A stretch of DNA of 64,000 nucleotides from Sinonovacula constricta (GCA_007844125.1 CM017562.1:59651029-59715028); one strand, 5' to 3'. Counted from the stretch's first letter, positions 20,031 through 34,154 are shown. A program made the numbers and translations. Notes: generated by a model from the sequence alone, not told the origin.

Positions 20031-23000
20031 GGGTGACAAGTGTGGGTGACTGGAGGGAGTGTCAGGTCTTTATGAGGATACTGTGTGACAAGTGTGGGTG
20101 ACTAGAGGGAGTGTCAGGTCTTTATAAGGATACTGTGTGACAAGTGTGGGTGACTAGAGGGAGTGTCAGGTCTTTATAAGGATACTGTGTGACAAGTGTG
20201 GGTGACTAGAGGGAGTGTCAGGTCTTTATAAGGATACTGTGTGACAAGTGTGGGTGACTAGAGGGAGTGTCAGGTCTTTATGAGGATACTGTGTGACAAG
20301 TGTGGGTGACTAGAGGGAGTGTCAGGTCTTTATGAGGATACTGTGTGACAAGTGTGGGTGACTAGAGGGAGTGTCAGGTCTTTATAAGGATACTGTGTGA
20401 CAAGTGTGGGTGACTAGAGGGAGTGTCAGGTCTTTATGAGGATACTGTGTGACAAGTGTGGGTGACTAGAGGGAGTGTCAGGTCTTTATAAGGATACTGT
20501 GTGACAAGTGTGGGTAACTAGAGGGAGTGTCAGGTCTTTATAAGGATACTGTGTGACAAGTGTGGGTGACTAGAGGGAGTGTCAGGTCTTTATAAGGATA
20601 CTGTGTGACAAGTGTGGGTGACTAGAGGGAGTGTCAGGTCTTTATAAGGATACTGTGTGACAAGTGTGGGTAACTAGAGGGAGTGTCAGGTCTTTATAAG
20701 GATACTGTGTGACAAGTGTGGGTGACTAGAGGGAGTGTCAGGTCTTTATAAGGATACTGTGTGACAAGTGTGGGTAACTAGAGGGAGTGTCAGATCTTTA
20801 TGAGGATACTGTGTGACAAGTGTGGGTGACTAGAGGGAGTGTCAGGTCTTTATAAGGATACTGTGTGACAAGTGTGGGTGACTGGAGAGAGTGTCAGGTC
20901 TTTATAAGGATACTGTGTGACAAGTGTGGGTGACTAGAGGGAGTGTCAGGTCTTTATAAGGATACTGTGTGACAAGTGTGGGTGACTAGAGGGAGTGTCA
21001 GGTCTTTATGAGGATACTGTGTGACAAGTGTGGGTGACTGGCTGGAGAGTCAGGTCTTTATGAGGATACTGTGTGACAAGTGTGGGTGACTGGATGGAGA
21101 GTCAGGTCTTTATGAGGATACTGGGTGACAAGTGTGGGTGACTGGCTGGAGAGTCAGGTCTTTATAAGGATACTGGGTGACAAGTGTGGGTGACCAGAGG
21201 TATGGTCAGGTCTTTATAAGGATACTGTGTGACAAGTGTGGGTGACTAGAGGGAGTGTCAGGTCTTTATGAGGATACTGTGTGACAAGTGTGGGTGACTA
21301 GAGGGAGTGTCAGGTCTTTATAAGGATACTGGGTGGGTGAAAAGTGTGGGTGACTGGCTGGAGAGTCAGGTCTTTATAAGGATACTGGGTGACAAGTGTG
21401 GGTGACCAGAGGTATGGTCAGGTCTTTATAAGGATACTGTGTGACAAGTGTGGGTGACTGGCTGGAGAGTCAGGTCTTTATGAGGATACTGTGTGACAAG
21501 TGTGGGTGACTGGCTGGAGAGTCAGGTCTTTATAAGGATACTGGGTGACAAGTGTGGGTGACCAGAGGTATGGTCAGGTCTTTATAAGGATACTGTGTGA
21601 CAAGTGTGGGTGACTAGAGGGAGTGTCAGGTCTTTATAAGGATACTGGGTGGGTGACAAGTGTGGGTGACCAGAGGTATGGTCAGGTCTTTATAAGGATA
21701 CTGTGTGACAAGTGTAGGTGACTAGAGGGAGGATCAGGTCTTTATCAGGATACTGTGTGACAAGTGTGGGTGACTAGAGGCAGTGTCAGGTCTTTATGAG
21801 GATACTGTGTGACAAGTGTGGGTGACTAGGGGGAGTGTCAGGTCTTTATAAGGATACTGTGTGACAAGTGTGGGTGACTAGAGGGAGTGTCAGGTCTTTA
21901 TAAGGATACTGTGTGACAAGTGTGGGTAACTAGAGGGAGTGTCAGGTCTTTATGAGGATACTGTGTGACAAGTGTGGGTGACTAGAGGGAGTGTCAGGTC
22001 TTTATGAGGATACTGTGTGACAAGTGTGGGTGACTAGAGGGAGTGTCAGGTCTTTATAAGGATACTGTGTGACAAGTGTGGGTAACTAGAGGGAGTGTCA
22101 GGTCTTTATAAGGATACTGTGTGACAAGTGTGGGTAACTAGAGGGAGTGTCAGGTCTTTATTAGGATACTGTGTGACAAGTGTGGGTGACTAGAGGGAGT
22201 GTCAGGTCTTTATAAGGATACTGGGTGACAAGTGTGGGTAACTAGAGGGAGTGTCAGGTCTTTATGAGGATACTGTGTGACAAGTGTGGGTGACTAGAGG
22301 GAGTGTCAGGTCTTTATAAGGATACTGTGTGACAAGTGTGGGTGACTAGAGGGAGTGTCAGGTCTTTATGAGGATACTGTGTGACAAGTGTGGGTAACTA
22401 GAGGGAGTGTCAGGTCTTTATGAGGATACTGTGTGACAAGTGTGGGTGACTAGAGGGAGTGTCAGGTCTTTATAAGGATACTGTGTGACAAGTGTGGGTG
22501 ACTAGAGGGAGTGTCAGGTATTTATGAGGATACTGTGTGACAAGTGTGGGTGACTAGAGGGAGTGTCAGGTCTTTATGAGGATACTGTGTGACAAGTGTG
22601 GGTGACTAGAGGGAGTGTCAGGTCTTTATGAGGATACTGTGTGACAAGTGTGGGTGACTAGAGGGAGTGTCAGGTCTTTATAAGGATACTGTGTGACAAG
22701 TGTGGGTAACTAGAGGGAGTGTCAGGTCTTTATAAGGATACTGTGTGACAAGTGTGGGTGACTAGAGGGAGTGTCAGGTCTTTATAAGGATACTGTGTGA
22801 CAAGTGTGGGTAACTAGAGGGAGTGTCAGATCTTTATGAGGATACTGTGTGACAAATGTGGGTGACTGGCTGGAGAGTCAGGTCTTTATGAGGATACTGT
22901 GTGACAAGTGTAGGTGACTGGCTGGAGAGTCAGGTCTTTATAAGGATACTGGGTGACAAGTGTGGGTGACCAGAGGTATGGTCAGGTCTTTATAAGGATA

Positions 23001-26000
23001 CTGTGTGACAAGTGTGGGTGACTAGAGGGAGTGTCAGGTCTTTATGAGGATACTGTGTGACAAGTGTGGATGACTGGCTGGAGAGTCAGGTCTTTATAAG
23101 GATACTGTGTGACAAGTGTGGGTGACCAGAGGTATGGTCAGGTCTTTATAAGGATACTGTGTGACAAGTGTGGGTGACTAGAGGGAGTGTCAGGTCTTTA
23201 TGAGGATACTGTGTGACAAGTGTGGGTGACTAGAGGGAGTGTCAGGTCTTTATAAGGATACTGGGTGGGTGAAAAGTGTGGGTGACTGGCTGGAGAGTCA
23301 GGTCTTTATAAGGATACTGGGTGACAAGTGTGGGTGACCAGAGGTATGGTCAGGTCTTTATAAGGATACTGTGTGACAAGTGTGGGTGACTGGCTGGAGA
23401 GTCAGGTCTTTATGAGGATACTGTGTGACAAGTGTGGGTGACTGGCTGGAGAGTCAGGTCTTTATGAGGATACTGGGTGACAAGTGTGGGTGACTGGCTG
23501 GAGAGTCAGGTCTTTATAAGGATACTGGGTGACAAGTGTGGGTGACCAGAGGTATGGTCAGGTCTTTATAAGGATACTGTGTGACAAGTGTGGGTGACTA
23601 GAGGGAGTGTCAGGTCTTTATGAGGATACTGTGTGACAAGTGTGGGTGACTAGAGGGAGTGTCAGGTCTTTATAAGGATACTGGGTGGGTGACAAGTGTG
23701 GGTGACCAGAGGTATGGTCAGGTCTTTATAAGGATACTGTGTGACAAGTGTAGGTGACTAGAGGGAGGATCAGGTCTTTATCAGGATACTGTGTGACAAG
23801 TGTGGGTGACTAGAGGCAGTGTCAGGTCTTTATGAGGATACTGTGTGACAAGTGTGGGTGACTAGAGGGAGTGTCAGGTCTTTATAAGGATACTGTGTGA
23901 CAAGTGTGGGTGACTAGAGGGAGTGTCAGGTCTTTATAAGGATACTGTGTGACAAGTGTGGGTAACTAGAGGGAGTGTCAGGTCTTTATGAGGATACTGT
24001 GTGACAAGTGTGGGTGACTAGAGGGAGTGTCAGGTCTTTATGAGGATACTGTGTGACAAGTGTGGGTGACTAGAGGGAGTGTCAGGTCTTTATAAGGATA
24101 CTGTGTGACAAGTGTGGGTAACTAGAGGGAGTGTCAGGTCTTTATAAGGATACTGTGTGACAAGTGTGGGTAACTAGAGGGAGTGTCAGGTCTTTATGAG
24201 GATACTGTGTGACAAGTGTGGGTGACTAGAGGGAGTGTCAGGTCTTTATAAGGATACTGGGTGACAAGTGTGGGTAACTAGAGGGAGTGTCAGGTCTTTA
24301 TGAGGATACTGTGTGACAAGTGTGGGTGACTAGAGGGAGTGTCAGGTCTTTATAAGGATACTGTGTGACAAGTGTGGGTGACTAGAGGGAGTGTCAGGTC
24401 TTTATGAGGATACTGTGTGACAAGTGTGGGTGACCAGAGGGAGTGTCAGGTCTTTATAAGGATACTGTGTGACAAGTGTGGGTGACTAGAGGGAGTGTCA
24501 GGTCTTTATAAGGATACTGTGTGACAAGTGTGGGTAACTAGAGGGAGTGTCAGGTCTTTATAAGGATACTGTGTGACAAGTGTGGGTGACTAGAGGGAGT
24601 GTCAGGTCTTTATAAGGATACTGTGTGACAAGTGTGGGTGACTAGAGGGAGTGTCAGGTCTTTATAAGGATACTGTGTGACAAGTGTGGGTGACTAGAGG
24701 GAGTGTCAGGTCTTTATGAGGATACTGTGTGACAAGTGTGGGTGACTAGAGGGAGTGTCAGGTCTTTGTAAGGATACTGTGTGACAAGTGTGGGTAACTA
24801 GAGGGAGTGTCAGGTCTTTATGAGGATACTGTGTGACAAGTGTGGGTGACTAGAGGGAGTGTCAGGTCTTTATAAGGATACTGTGTGACAAGTGTGGGTG
24901 ACTAGAGGGAGTGTCAGGTCTTTATAAGGATACTGTGTGACAAGTGTGGGTGACTAGTGGGAGTGTCAGGTCTTTATAAGGATACTGTGTGACAAGTGTG
25001 GGTGACCAGAGGTATGGTCAGGTCTTTATAAGGATACTGTGTGACAAGTGTGGGTGACTAGAGGGAGTGTCAGGTCTTTATGAGGATACTGGGTGAAAAG
25101 TGTGGGTAACTAGAGGGAGTGTCAGGTCTTTATAAGGATACTGTGTGACAAGTGTGGGTAACTAGAGGGAGTGTCAGGTCTTTATGAGGATACTGTGTGA
25201 CAAGTGTGGGTAACTAGAGGGAGTGTCAGGTCTTTATGAGGATACTGTGTGACAAGTGTGGGTAACTAGAGGGAGTGTCAGGTCTTTATGAGGATACTGT
25301 GTGACAAGTGTGGGTAACTAGAGGGAGTGTCAGGTCTTTATGAGGATACTGTGTGACAAGTGTGGGTGACTAGAGGGAGTGTCAGGTCTTTATAAGGATA
25401 CTGTGTGACAAGTGTGGGTAACTAGAGGGAGTGTCAGGTCTTTATAAGGATACTGTGTGACAAGTGTGGGTGACTAGAGGGAGTGTCAGGTCTTTATAAG
25501 GATACTGTGTGACAAGTGTGGGTAACTAGAGGGAGTGTCAGATCTTTATGAGGATACTGTGTGACAAGTGTGGGTGACTGGCTGGAGTGTCAGGTCTTTA
25601 TAAGGATACTGTGTGACAAGTGTGGGTAACTAGAGGGAGTGTCAGGTCTTTATAAGGATACTGTGTGACAAGTGTGGGTGACTAGAGGGAGTGTCAGGTC
25701 TTTATAAGGATACTGTGTGACAAGTGTGGGTGACTGGCTGGAGTGTCAGGTCTTTATGAGGATACTGGGTGACAAGTGTGGGTGACTAGAGGTATGGTCA
25801 GGTCTTTATAAGGATACTGGGTGACAAGTGTGGGTGACTAGAGGGAGTGTCAGGTCTTTATGAGGATACTGTGTGACAAGTGTGGGTGACTAGAGGGAGT
25901 GTCAGGTCTTTATGAGGATACTGTGTGACAAGTGTGGGTGACTAGAGGGAGTGTCAGGTCTTTATAAGGATACTGTGTGACAAGTGTGGGTGACTAGAGG

Positions 26001-29000
26001 GAGTGTCAGGTCTTTATGAGGATACTGTGTGACAAGTGTGGGTGACTAGAGGGAGTGTCAGGTCTTTATAAGGATACTGTGTGACAAGTGTGGGTAACTA
26101 GAGGGAGTGTCAGGTCTTTATAAGGATACTGTGTGACAAGTGTGGGTGACTAGAGGGAGTGTCAGGTCTTTATAAGGATACTGTGTGACAAGTGTGGGTG
26201 ACTAGAGGGAGTGTCAGGTCTTTATGAGGATACTGTGTGACAAGTGTGGGTGACTAGAGGGAGTGTCAGGTCTTTATAAGGATACTGTGTGACAAGTGTG
26301 GGTGACTAGAGGGAGTGTCAGGTCTTTATGAGGATACTGTGTGACAAGTGTGGGTGACTAGAGGGAGTGTCAGGTCTTTATAAGGATACTGTGTGACAAG
26401 TGTGGGTAACTAGAGGGAGTGTCAGGTCTTTATAAGGATACTGTGTGACAAGTGTGGGTGACTAGAGGGAGTGTCAGGTCTTTATAAGGATACTGTGTGA
26501 CAAGTGTGGGTAACTAGAGGGAGTGTCAGATCTTTATGAGGATACTGTGTGACAAGTGTGGGTGACTAGAGGGAGTGTCAGGTCTTTATAAGGATACTGT
26601 GTGACAAGTGTGGGTGACTGGAGGGAGTGTCAGGTCTTTATAAGGATACTGTGTGACAAGTGTGGGTGACTAGAGGGAGTGTCAGGTCTTTATAAGGATA
26701 CTGTGTGACAAGTGTGGGTGACTAGAGGGAGTGTCAGGTCTTTATGAGGATACTGTGTGACAAGTGTGGGTGACTGGCTGGAGAGTCAGGTCTTTATGAG
26801 GATACTGTGTGACAAGTGTGGGTGACTGGATGGAGAGTCAGGTCTTTATGAGGATACTGGGTGACAAGTGTGGGTGACTGGCTGGAGAGTCAGGTCTTTA
26901 TAAGGATACTGGGTGACAAGTGTGGGTGACCAGAGGTATGGTCAGGTCTTTATAAGGATACTGTGTGACAAGTGTGGGTGACTAGAGGGAGTGTCAGGTC
27001 TTTATGAGGATACTGTGTGACAAGTGTGGGTGACTAGAGGGAGTGTCAGGTCTTTATAAGGATACTGGGTGGGTGAAAAGTGTGGGTGACTGGCTGGAGA
27101 GTCAGGTCTTTATAAGGATACTGGGTGACAAGTGTGGGTGACCAGAGGTATGGTCAGGTCTTTATAAGGATACTGTGTGACAAGTGTGGGTGACTGGCTG
27201 GAGAGTCAGGTCTTTATGAGGATACTGTGTGACAAGTGTGGGTGACTGGCTGGAGAGTCAGGTCTTTATAAGGATACTGGGTGACAAGTGTGGGTGACCA
27301 GAGGTATGGTCAGGTCTTTATAAGGATACTGTGTGACAAGTGTGGGTGACTAGAGGGAGTGTCAGGTCTTTATAAGGATACTGTGTGACAAGTGTAGGTG
27401 ACTAGAGGGAGGATCAGGTCTTTATCAGGATACTGTGTGACAAGTGTGGGTGACTAGAGGCAGTGTCAGGTCTTTATGAGGATACTGTGTGACAAGTGTG
27501 GGTGACTAGAGGGAGTGTCAGGTCTTTATAAGGATACTGTGTGACAAGTGTGGGTGACTAGAGGGAGTGTCAGGTCTTTATAAGGATACTGTGTGACAAG
27601 TGTGGGTAACTAGAGGGAGTGTCAGGTCTTTATGAGGATACTGTGTGACAAGTGTGGGTGACTAGAGGGAGTGTCAGGTCTTTATGAGGATACTGTGTGA
27701 CAAGTGTGGGTGACTAGAGGGAGTGTCAGGTCTTTATAAGGATACTGTGTGACAAGTGTGGGTAACTAGAGGGAGTGTCAGGTCTTTATAAGGATACTGT
27801 GTGACAAGTGTGGGTAACTAGAGGGAGTGTCAGGTCTTTATTAGGATACTGTGTGACAAGTGTGGGTGACTGGCTGGAGAGTCAGGTCTTTATAAGGATA
27901 CTGGGTGACAAGTGTGGGTGACCAGAGGTATGGTCAGGTCTTTATAAGGATACTGTGTGACAAGTGTGGGTGACTAGAGGGAGTGTCAGGTCTTTATGAG
28001 GATACTGTGTGACAAGTGTGGGTGACTAGAGGGAGTGTCAGGTCTTTATAAGGATACTGGGTGGGTGAAAAGTGTGGGTGACTGGCTGGAGAGTCAGGTC
28101 TTTATAAGGATACTGGGTGACAAGTGTGGGTGACCAGAGGTATGGTCAGGTCTTTATAAGGATACTGTGTGACAAGTGTGGGTGACTGGCTGGAGAGTCA
28201 GGTCTTTATGAGGATACTGTGTGACAAGTGTGGGTGACTGGCTGGAGAGTCAGGTCTTTATAAGGATACTGGGTGACAAGTGTGGGTGACCAGAGGTATG
28301 GTCAGGTCTTTATAAGGATACTGTGTGACAAGTGTGGGTGACTAGAGGCAGTGTCAGGTCTTTATGAGGATACTGTGTGACAAGTGTGGGTGACTAGAGG
28401 GAGTGTCAGGTCTTTATAAGGATACTGTGTGACAAGTGTGGGTGACTAGAGGGAGTGTCAGGTCTTTATAAGGATACTGTGTGACAAGTGTGGGTAACTA
28501 GAGGGAGTGTCAGGTCTTTATGAGGATACTGTGTGACAAGTGTGGGTGACTAGAGGGAGTGTCAGGTCTTTATGAGGATACTGTGTGACAAGTGTGGGTG
28601 ACTAGAGGGAGTGTCAGGTCTTTATAAGGATACTGTGTGACAAGTGTGGGTAACTAGAGGGAGTGTCAGGTCTTTATAAGGATACTGTGTGACAAGTGTG
28701 GGTAACTAGAGGGAGTGTCAGGTCTTTATTAGGATACTGTGTGACAAGTGTGGGTGACTAGAGGGAGTGTCAGGTCTTTATAAGGATACTGGGTGACAAG
28801 TGTGGGTAACTAGAGGGAGTGTCAGGTCTTTATGAGGATACTGTGTGACAAGTGTGGGTGACTAGAGGGAGTGTCAGGTCTTTATAAGGATACTGTGTGA
28901 CAAGTGTGGGTGACTAGAGGGAGTGTCAGGTCTTTATGAGGATACTGTGTGACAAGTGTGGGTAACTAGAGGGAGTGTCAGGTCTTTATGAGGATACTGT

Positions 29001-32000
29001 GTGACAAGTGTGGGTGACTAGAGGGAGTGTCAGGTCTTTATAAGGATACTGTGTGACAAGTGTGGGTGACTAGAGGGAGTGTCAGGTATTTATGAGGATA
29101 CTGTGTGACAAGTGTGGGTGACTAGAGGGAGTGTCAGGTCTTTATGAGGATACTGTGTGACAAGTGTGGGTGACTAGAGGGAGTGTCAGGTCTTTATGAG
29201 GATACTGTGTGACAAGTGTGGGTGACTAGAGGGAGTGTCAGGTCTTTATAAGGATACTGTGTGACAAGTGTGGGTAACTAGAGGGAGTGTCAGGTCTTTA
29301 TAAGGATACTGTGTGACAAGTGTGGGTGACTAGAGGGAGTGTCAGGTCTTTATAAGGATACTGTGTGACAAGTGTGGGTAACTAGAGGGAGTGTCAGATC
29401 TTTATGAGGATACTGTGTGACAAGTGTGGGTGACTGGCTGAAGAGTCAGGTCTTTATGAGGATACTGTGTGACAAGTGTAGGTGACTGGCTGGAGAGTCA
29501 GGTCTTTATAAGGATACTGGGTGACAAGTGTGGGTGACCAGAGGTATGGTCAGGTCTTTATAAGGATACTGTGTGACAAGTGTGGGTGACTAGAGGGAGT
29601 GTCAGGTCTTTATGAGGATACTGTGTGACAAGTGTGGATGACTGGCTGGAGAGTCAGGTCTTTATAAGGATACTGTGTGACAAGTGTGGGTGACCAGAGG
29701 TATGGTCAGGTCTTTATAAGGATACTGTGTGACAAGTGTGGGTGACTAGAGGGAGTGTCAGGTCTTTATGAGGATACTGTGTGACAAGTGTGGGTGACTA
29801 GAGGGAGTGTCAGGTCTTTATAAGGATACTGGGTGGGTGAAAAGTGTGGGTGACTGGCTGGAGAGTCAGGTCTTTATAAGGATACTGGGTGACAAGTGTG
29901 GGTGACCAGAGGTATGGTCAGGTCTTTATAAGGATACTGTGTGACAAGTGTGGGTGACTGGCTGGAGAGTCAGGTCTTTATGAGGATACTGTGTGACAAG
30001 TGTGGGTGACTGGCTGGAGAGTCAGGTCTTTATGAGAATACTGGGTGACAAGTGTGGGTGACTGGCTGGAGAGTCAGGTCTTTATAAGGATACTGGGTGA
30101 CAAGTGTGGGTGACCAGAGGTATGGTCAGGTCTTTATAAGGATACTGTGTGACAAGTGTGGGTGACTAGAGGGAGTGTCAGGTCTTTATGAGGATACTGT
30201 GTGACAAGTGTGGGTGACTAGAGGGAGTGTCAGGTCTTTATAAGGATACTGGGTGGGTGACAAGTGTGGGTGACCAGAGGTATGGTCAGGTCTTTATAAG
30301 GATACTGTGTGACAAGTGTAGGTGACTAGAGGGAGGATCAGGTCTTTATCAGGATACTGTGTGACAAGTGTGGGTGACTAGAGGCAGTGTCAGGTCTTTA
30401 TGAGGATACTGTGTGACAAGTGTGGGTGACTAGAGGGAGTGTCAGGTCTTTATAAGGATACTGTGTGACAAGTGTGGGTGACTAGAGGGAGTGTCAGGTC
30501 TTTATAAGGATACTGTGTGACAAGTGTGGGTAACTAGAGGGAGTGTCAGGTCTTTATGAGGATACTGTGTGACAAGTGTGGGTGACTAGAGGGAGTGTCA
30601 GGTCTTTATGAGGATACTGTGTGACAAGTGTGGGTGACTAGAGGGAGTGTCAGGTCTTTATAAGGATACTGTGTGACAAGTGTGGGTAACTAGAGGGAGT
30701 GTCAGGTCTTTATAAGGATACTGTGTGACAAGTGTGGGTAACTAGAGGGAGTGTCAGGTCTTTATGAGGATACTGTGTGACAAGTGTGGGTGACTAGAGG
30801 GAGTGTCAGGTCTTTATAAGGATACTGGGTGACAAGTGTGGGTAACTAGAGGGAGTGTCAGGTCTTTATGAGGATACTGTGTGACAAGTGTGGGTGACTA
30901 GAGGGAGTGTCAGGTCTTTATAAGGATACTGTGTGACAAGTGTGGGTGACTAGAGGGAGTGTCAGGTCTTTATGAGGATACTGTGTGACAAGTGTGGGTG
31001 ACCAGAGGGAGTGTCAGGTCTTTATAAGGATACTGTGTGACAAGTGTGGGTGACTAGAGGGAGTGTCAGGTCTTTATAAGGATACTGTGTGACAAGTGTG
31101 GGTAACTAGAGGGAGTGTCAGGTCTTTATAAGGATACTGTGTGACAAGTGTGGGTGACTAGAGGGAGTGTCAGGTCTTTATAAGGATACTGTGTGACAAG
31201 TGTGGGTGACTAGAGGGAGTGTCAGGTCTTTATAAGGATACTGTGTGACAAGTGTGGGTGACTAGAGGGAGTGTCAGGTCTTTATGAGGATACTGTGTGA
31301 CAAGTGTGGGTGACTAGAGGGAGTGTCAGGTCTTTGTAAGGATACTGTGTGACAATTGTGGGTAACTAGAGGGAGTGTCAGGTCTTTATGAGGATACTGT
31401 GTGACAAGTGTGGGTGACTAGAGGGAGTGTCAGGTCTTTATAAGGATACTGTGTGACAAGTGTGGGTGACTAGAGGGAGTGTCAGGTCTTTATAAGGATA
31501 CTGTGTGACAAGTGTGGGTGACTAGTGGGAGTGTCAGGTCTTTATAAGGATACTGTGTGACAAGTGTGGGTGACCAGAGGTATGGTCAGGTCTTTATAAG
31601 GATACTGTGTGACAAGTGTGGGTGACTAGAGGGAGTGTCAGGTCTTTATGAGGATACTGGGTGAAAAGTGTGGGTAACTAGAGGGAGTGTCAGGTCTTTA
31701 TAAGGATACTGTGTGACAAGTGTGGGTAACTAGAGGGAGTGTCAGGTCTTTATGAGGATACTGTGTGACAAGTGTGGGTAACTAGAGGGAGTGTCAGGTC
31801 TTTATGAGGATACTGTGTGACAAGTGTGGGTAACTAGAGGGAGTGTCAGGTCTTTATGAGGATACTGTGTGACAAGTGTGGGTGACTAGAGGGAGTGTCA
31901 GGTCTTTATAAGGATACTGTGTGACAAGTGTGGGTAACTAGAGGGAGTGTCAGGTCTTTATAAGGATACTGTGTGACAAGTGTGGGTGACTAGAGGGAGT

Positions 32001-34154
32001 GTCAGGTCTTTATAAGGATACTGTGTGACAAGTGTGGGTAACTAGAGGGAGTGTCAGATCTTTATGAGGATACTGTGTGACAAGTGTGGGTGACTGGCTG
32101 GAGAGTCAGGTCTTTATGAGGATACTGGGTGACAAGTGTGGGTGACTAGAGGTAGGTCAGGTCTTTATAAGGATACTGGGTGACAAGTGTGGGTGACAGA
32201 GGGAGGTCAGGTCTTTATAAGGATACTGTGTGACAAGTGTGGGTGACTAGAGGAGTGTCAGGTCTTTATGAGGATACTGTGTGACAAGTGTGGGTGACTA
32301 GAGGGAGTGTCAGGTCTTTATAAGGATACTGTGTGACAAGTGTGGGTGACTAGAGGGAGTGTCAGGTCTTTATAAGGATACTGGTGAAAGTGGGGTGACT
32401 AGAGGGAGTGTCAGGTCTTTATAAGGATACTGTGTGACAAGTGTGGGTGACTAGAGGGAGTGTCAGGTCTTTATAAGGATACTGTGTGACAAGTGTGGGT
32501 GACTAGAGGGGTGTCAGGTCTTTATAAGGATACTGTGTGACAAGTGTGGGTGACTGGAGGGAGTGTCAGGTCTTTATGAGGATACTGTGTGACAAGTGTG
32601 GGTGACTAGAGGGAGTGTCAGGTCTTTATAAGATACTGTGTGAAAGTGTGGGTGACTAGAGGAGTGTCAGGTCTGTAGTGAGGATTTTACTGTGTGACAA
32701 GTGTGGGTAAACTAGAGGTCAGTGTTTCGGGTCTTTATTGAGGATACTGTGTGACAGTGTGGGTGACTAGAGGAGGTCAGGTCTTTATCAGTCTACTGTG
32801 TGACAAGTGTGGGGTGACTATGAGGGAGGTCAGGGCCTTTATAAGGCATACGTGTGACAAGTGTGGGTGACTTAGAGGGAGTGTCAGGTCTTATTAAGGA
32901 TACTGTTTGACAAGTGTGGGTGAACTAGAGGGAGTATCAGGTCTTTATAAGGATACGTGTGGACAAGTGTGGGTGACTAGAGGGAGTGTCAGGTCTTTAT
33001 AAGGACTACTGTGTGACAAGTGTGGTGACTAGAGGGAGTGTCCAGGTCTTTATAGGATACTGTGTGACAAGTGTGGGTAACTAGAGGGAGTGTCAGGTCT
33101 TTATAAGGATACTGTGTGACAAGTGTGGGTAACTAGAGGGAGTGTCAGGTCTTTATAAGGATACTGTGTGACAAGTGTGGGTGACTAGAGGGAGTGTCAG
33201 GTCTTTATAAGGATACTGTGTGACAAGTGTGGGTGACTAGAGGGAGTGTCAGGTCTTTATGAGGATACTGTGTGACAAGTGGGTGGGACTAGAGGGAGTG
33301 TCAGGTCTTTATAAGGATACTGTGTGACAAGTGTGGGTAACTAGAGGGAGTGTCAGGTCTTTATGAGGATACTGTGTGACAAGTGTGGGTGACTAGAGGG
33401 AGTGTCAGGTCTTTATGAGGATACTGTGTGACAAGTGTGGGTAACTAGAGGGAGTGTCAGGTCTTTATAAGGATACTGTGTGACAAGTGTGGGTAACTAG
33501 GGGAGTGTCAGGTCTTTATAAGGATACTGTGTGACAAGTGTGGGTGACTGGAGGGAGTGTCGGGTCTTTATAAGGATACTGTGTGAACAAGTGTGGGTGA
33601 CTAGGGGAGGTCAGGTCTTATGAGGATACTGGTGACAAGGTGGGTGACTGAGGGAGTGTCGGTCTTTATAAGGATACTGGGTGACAAGTGTGGGTGACTA
33701 GAGGGCAGTGTCAGGTCTTATAAGGATACTGGTGTACAAGTGTGGGTGACTAGAGGGCGTGTCAGGTCTTTATAAGGAAATGGGTTAAAAAATGTGGGTA
33801 AACTAGAGGGAGTGTCAGGTCTTTAGGAGGACAACTGTTGTGAAAAGTGTGGGTGATGGAGGAGGATCAGGTCTTTATCAGGATACTGTGCTGACAAGTG
33901 TGGGTGACAGAGGAGTGTCAGGTCTTTATAAGGATTACGTGTGACAAGTGGGGGTTGTGTGACTGTGGGGAGTGTAAGGTCTTTATAAGGATACTGTGTG
34001 ACAAGTGTGGGTGACTGGAGGGAGTGTCAAGGCTTTATAAGGATACTGTGTGACAATTGTGGTTGCATGGAGGGGAGTGTCAGGTCTTTATAAGGATACT
34101 GTGTGACAAGTGTGGGTGACTGGAGGGAGTGTCAGGTCTTTATAAGGATACTGT
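20031..34154. repeat. 14.1-kb minisatellite, 52-bp unit, about 271 copies
   Basis: TGACAAGTGTGGGTGACTAG opens a 52-bp unit that continues GGGAGTGTCAGGTC and TTTATAAGGATACTG. TGTGGGTGAC at 20041 and 20093 gives the period. Unit variants include AACTAGAGGG, ACTGGCTGGAGAG, ACCAGAGGTATGG, AAGG versus GAGG near the end, and 56-bp units with an extra GGGT. Rare variants recur at fixed large distances (2036, 5680-5736 and 6568 bp), showing multi-kb internal duplications. Because 52 is not divisible by three no long frame exists. From about 32140 to 33960 the units carry many single-base indels. The array ends at 34154 inside a unit, joined directly to transposase sequence. Confidence 0.97.

Noticed and set aside
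2357..34154. Common origin of the two 52-bp arrays
   Set aside because: The unit sequences show no convincing similarity on either strand; equal period is probably coincidence.
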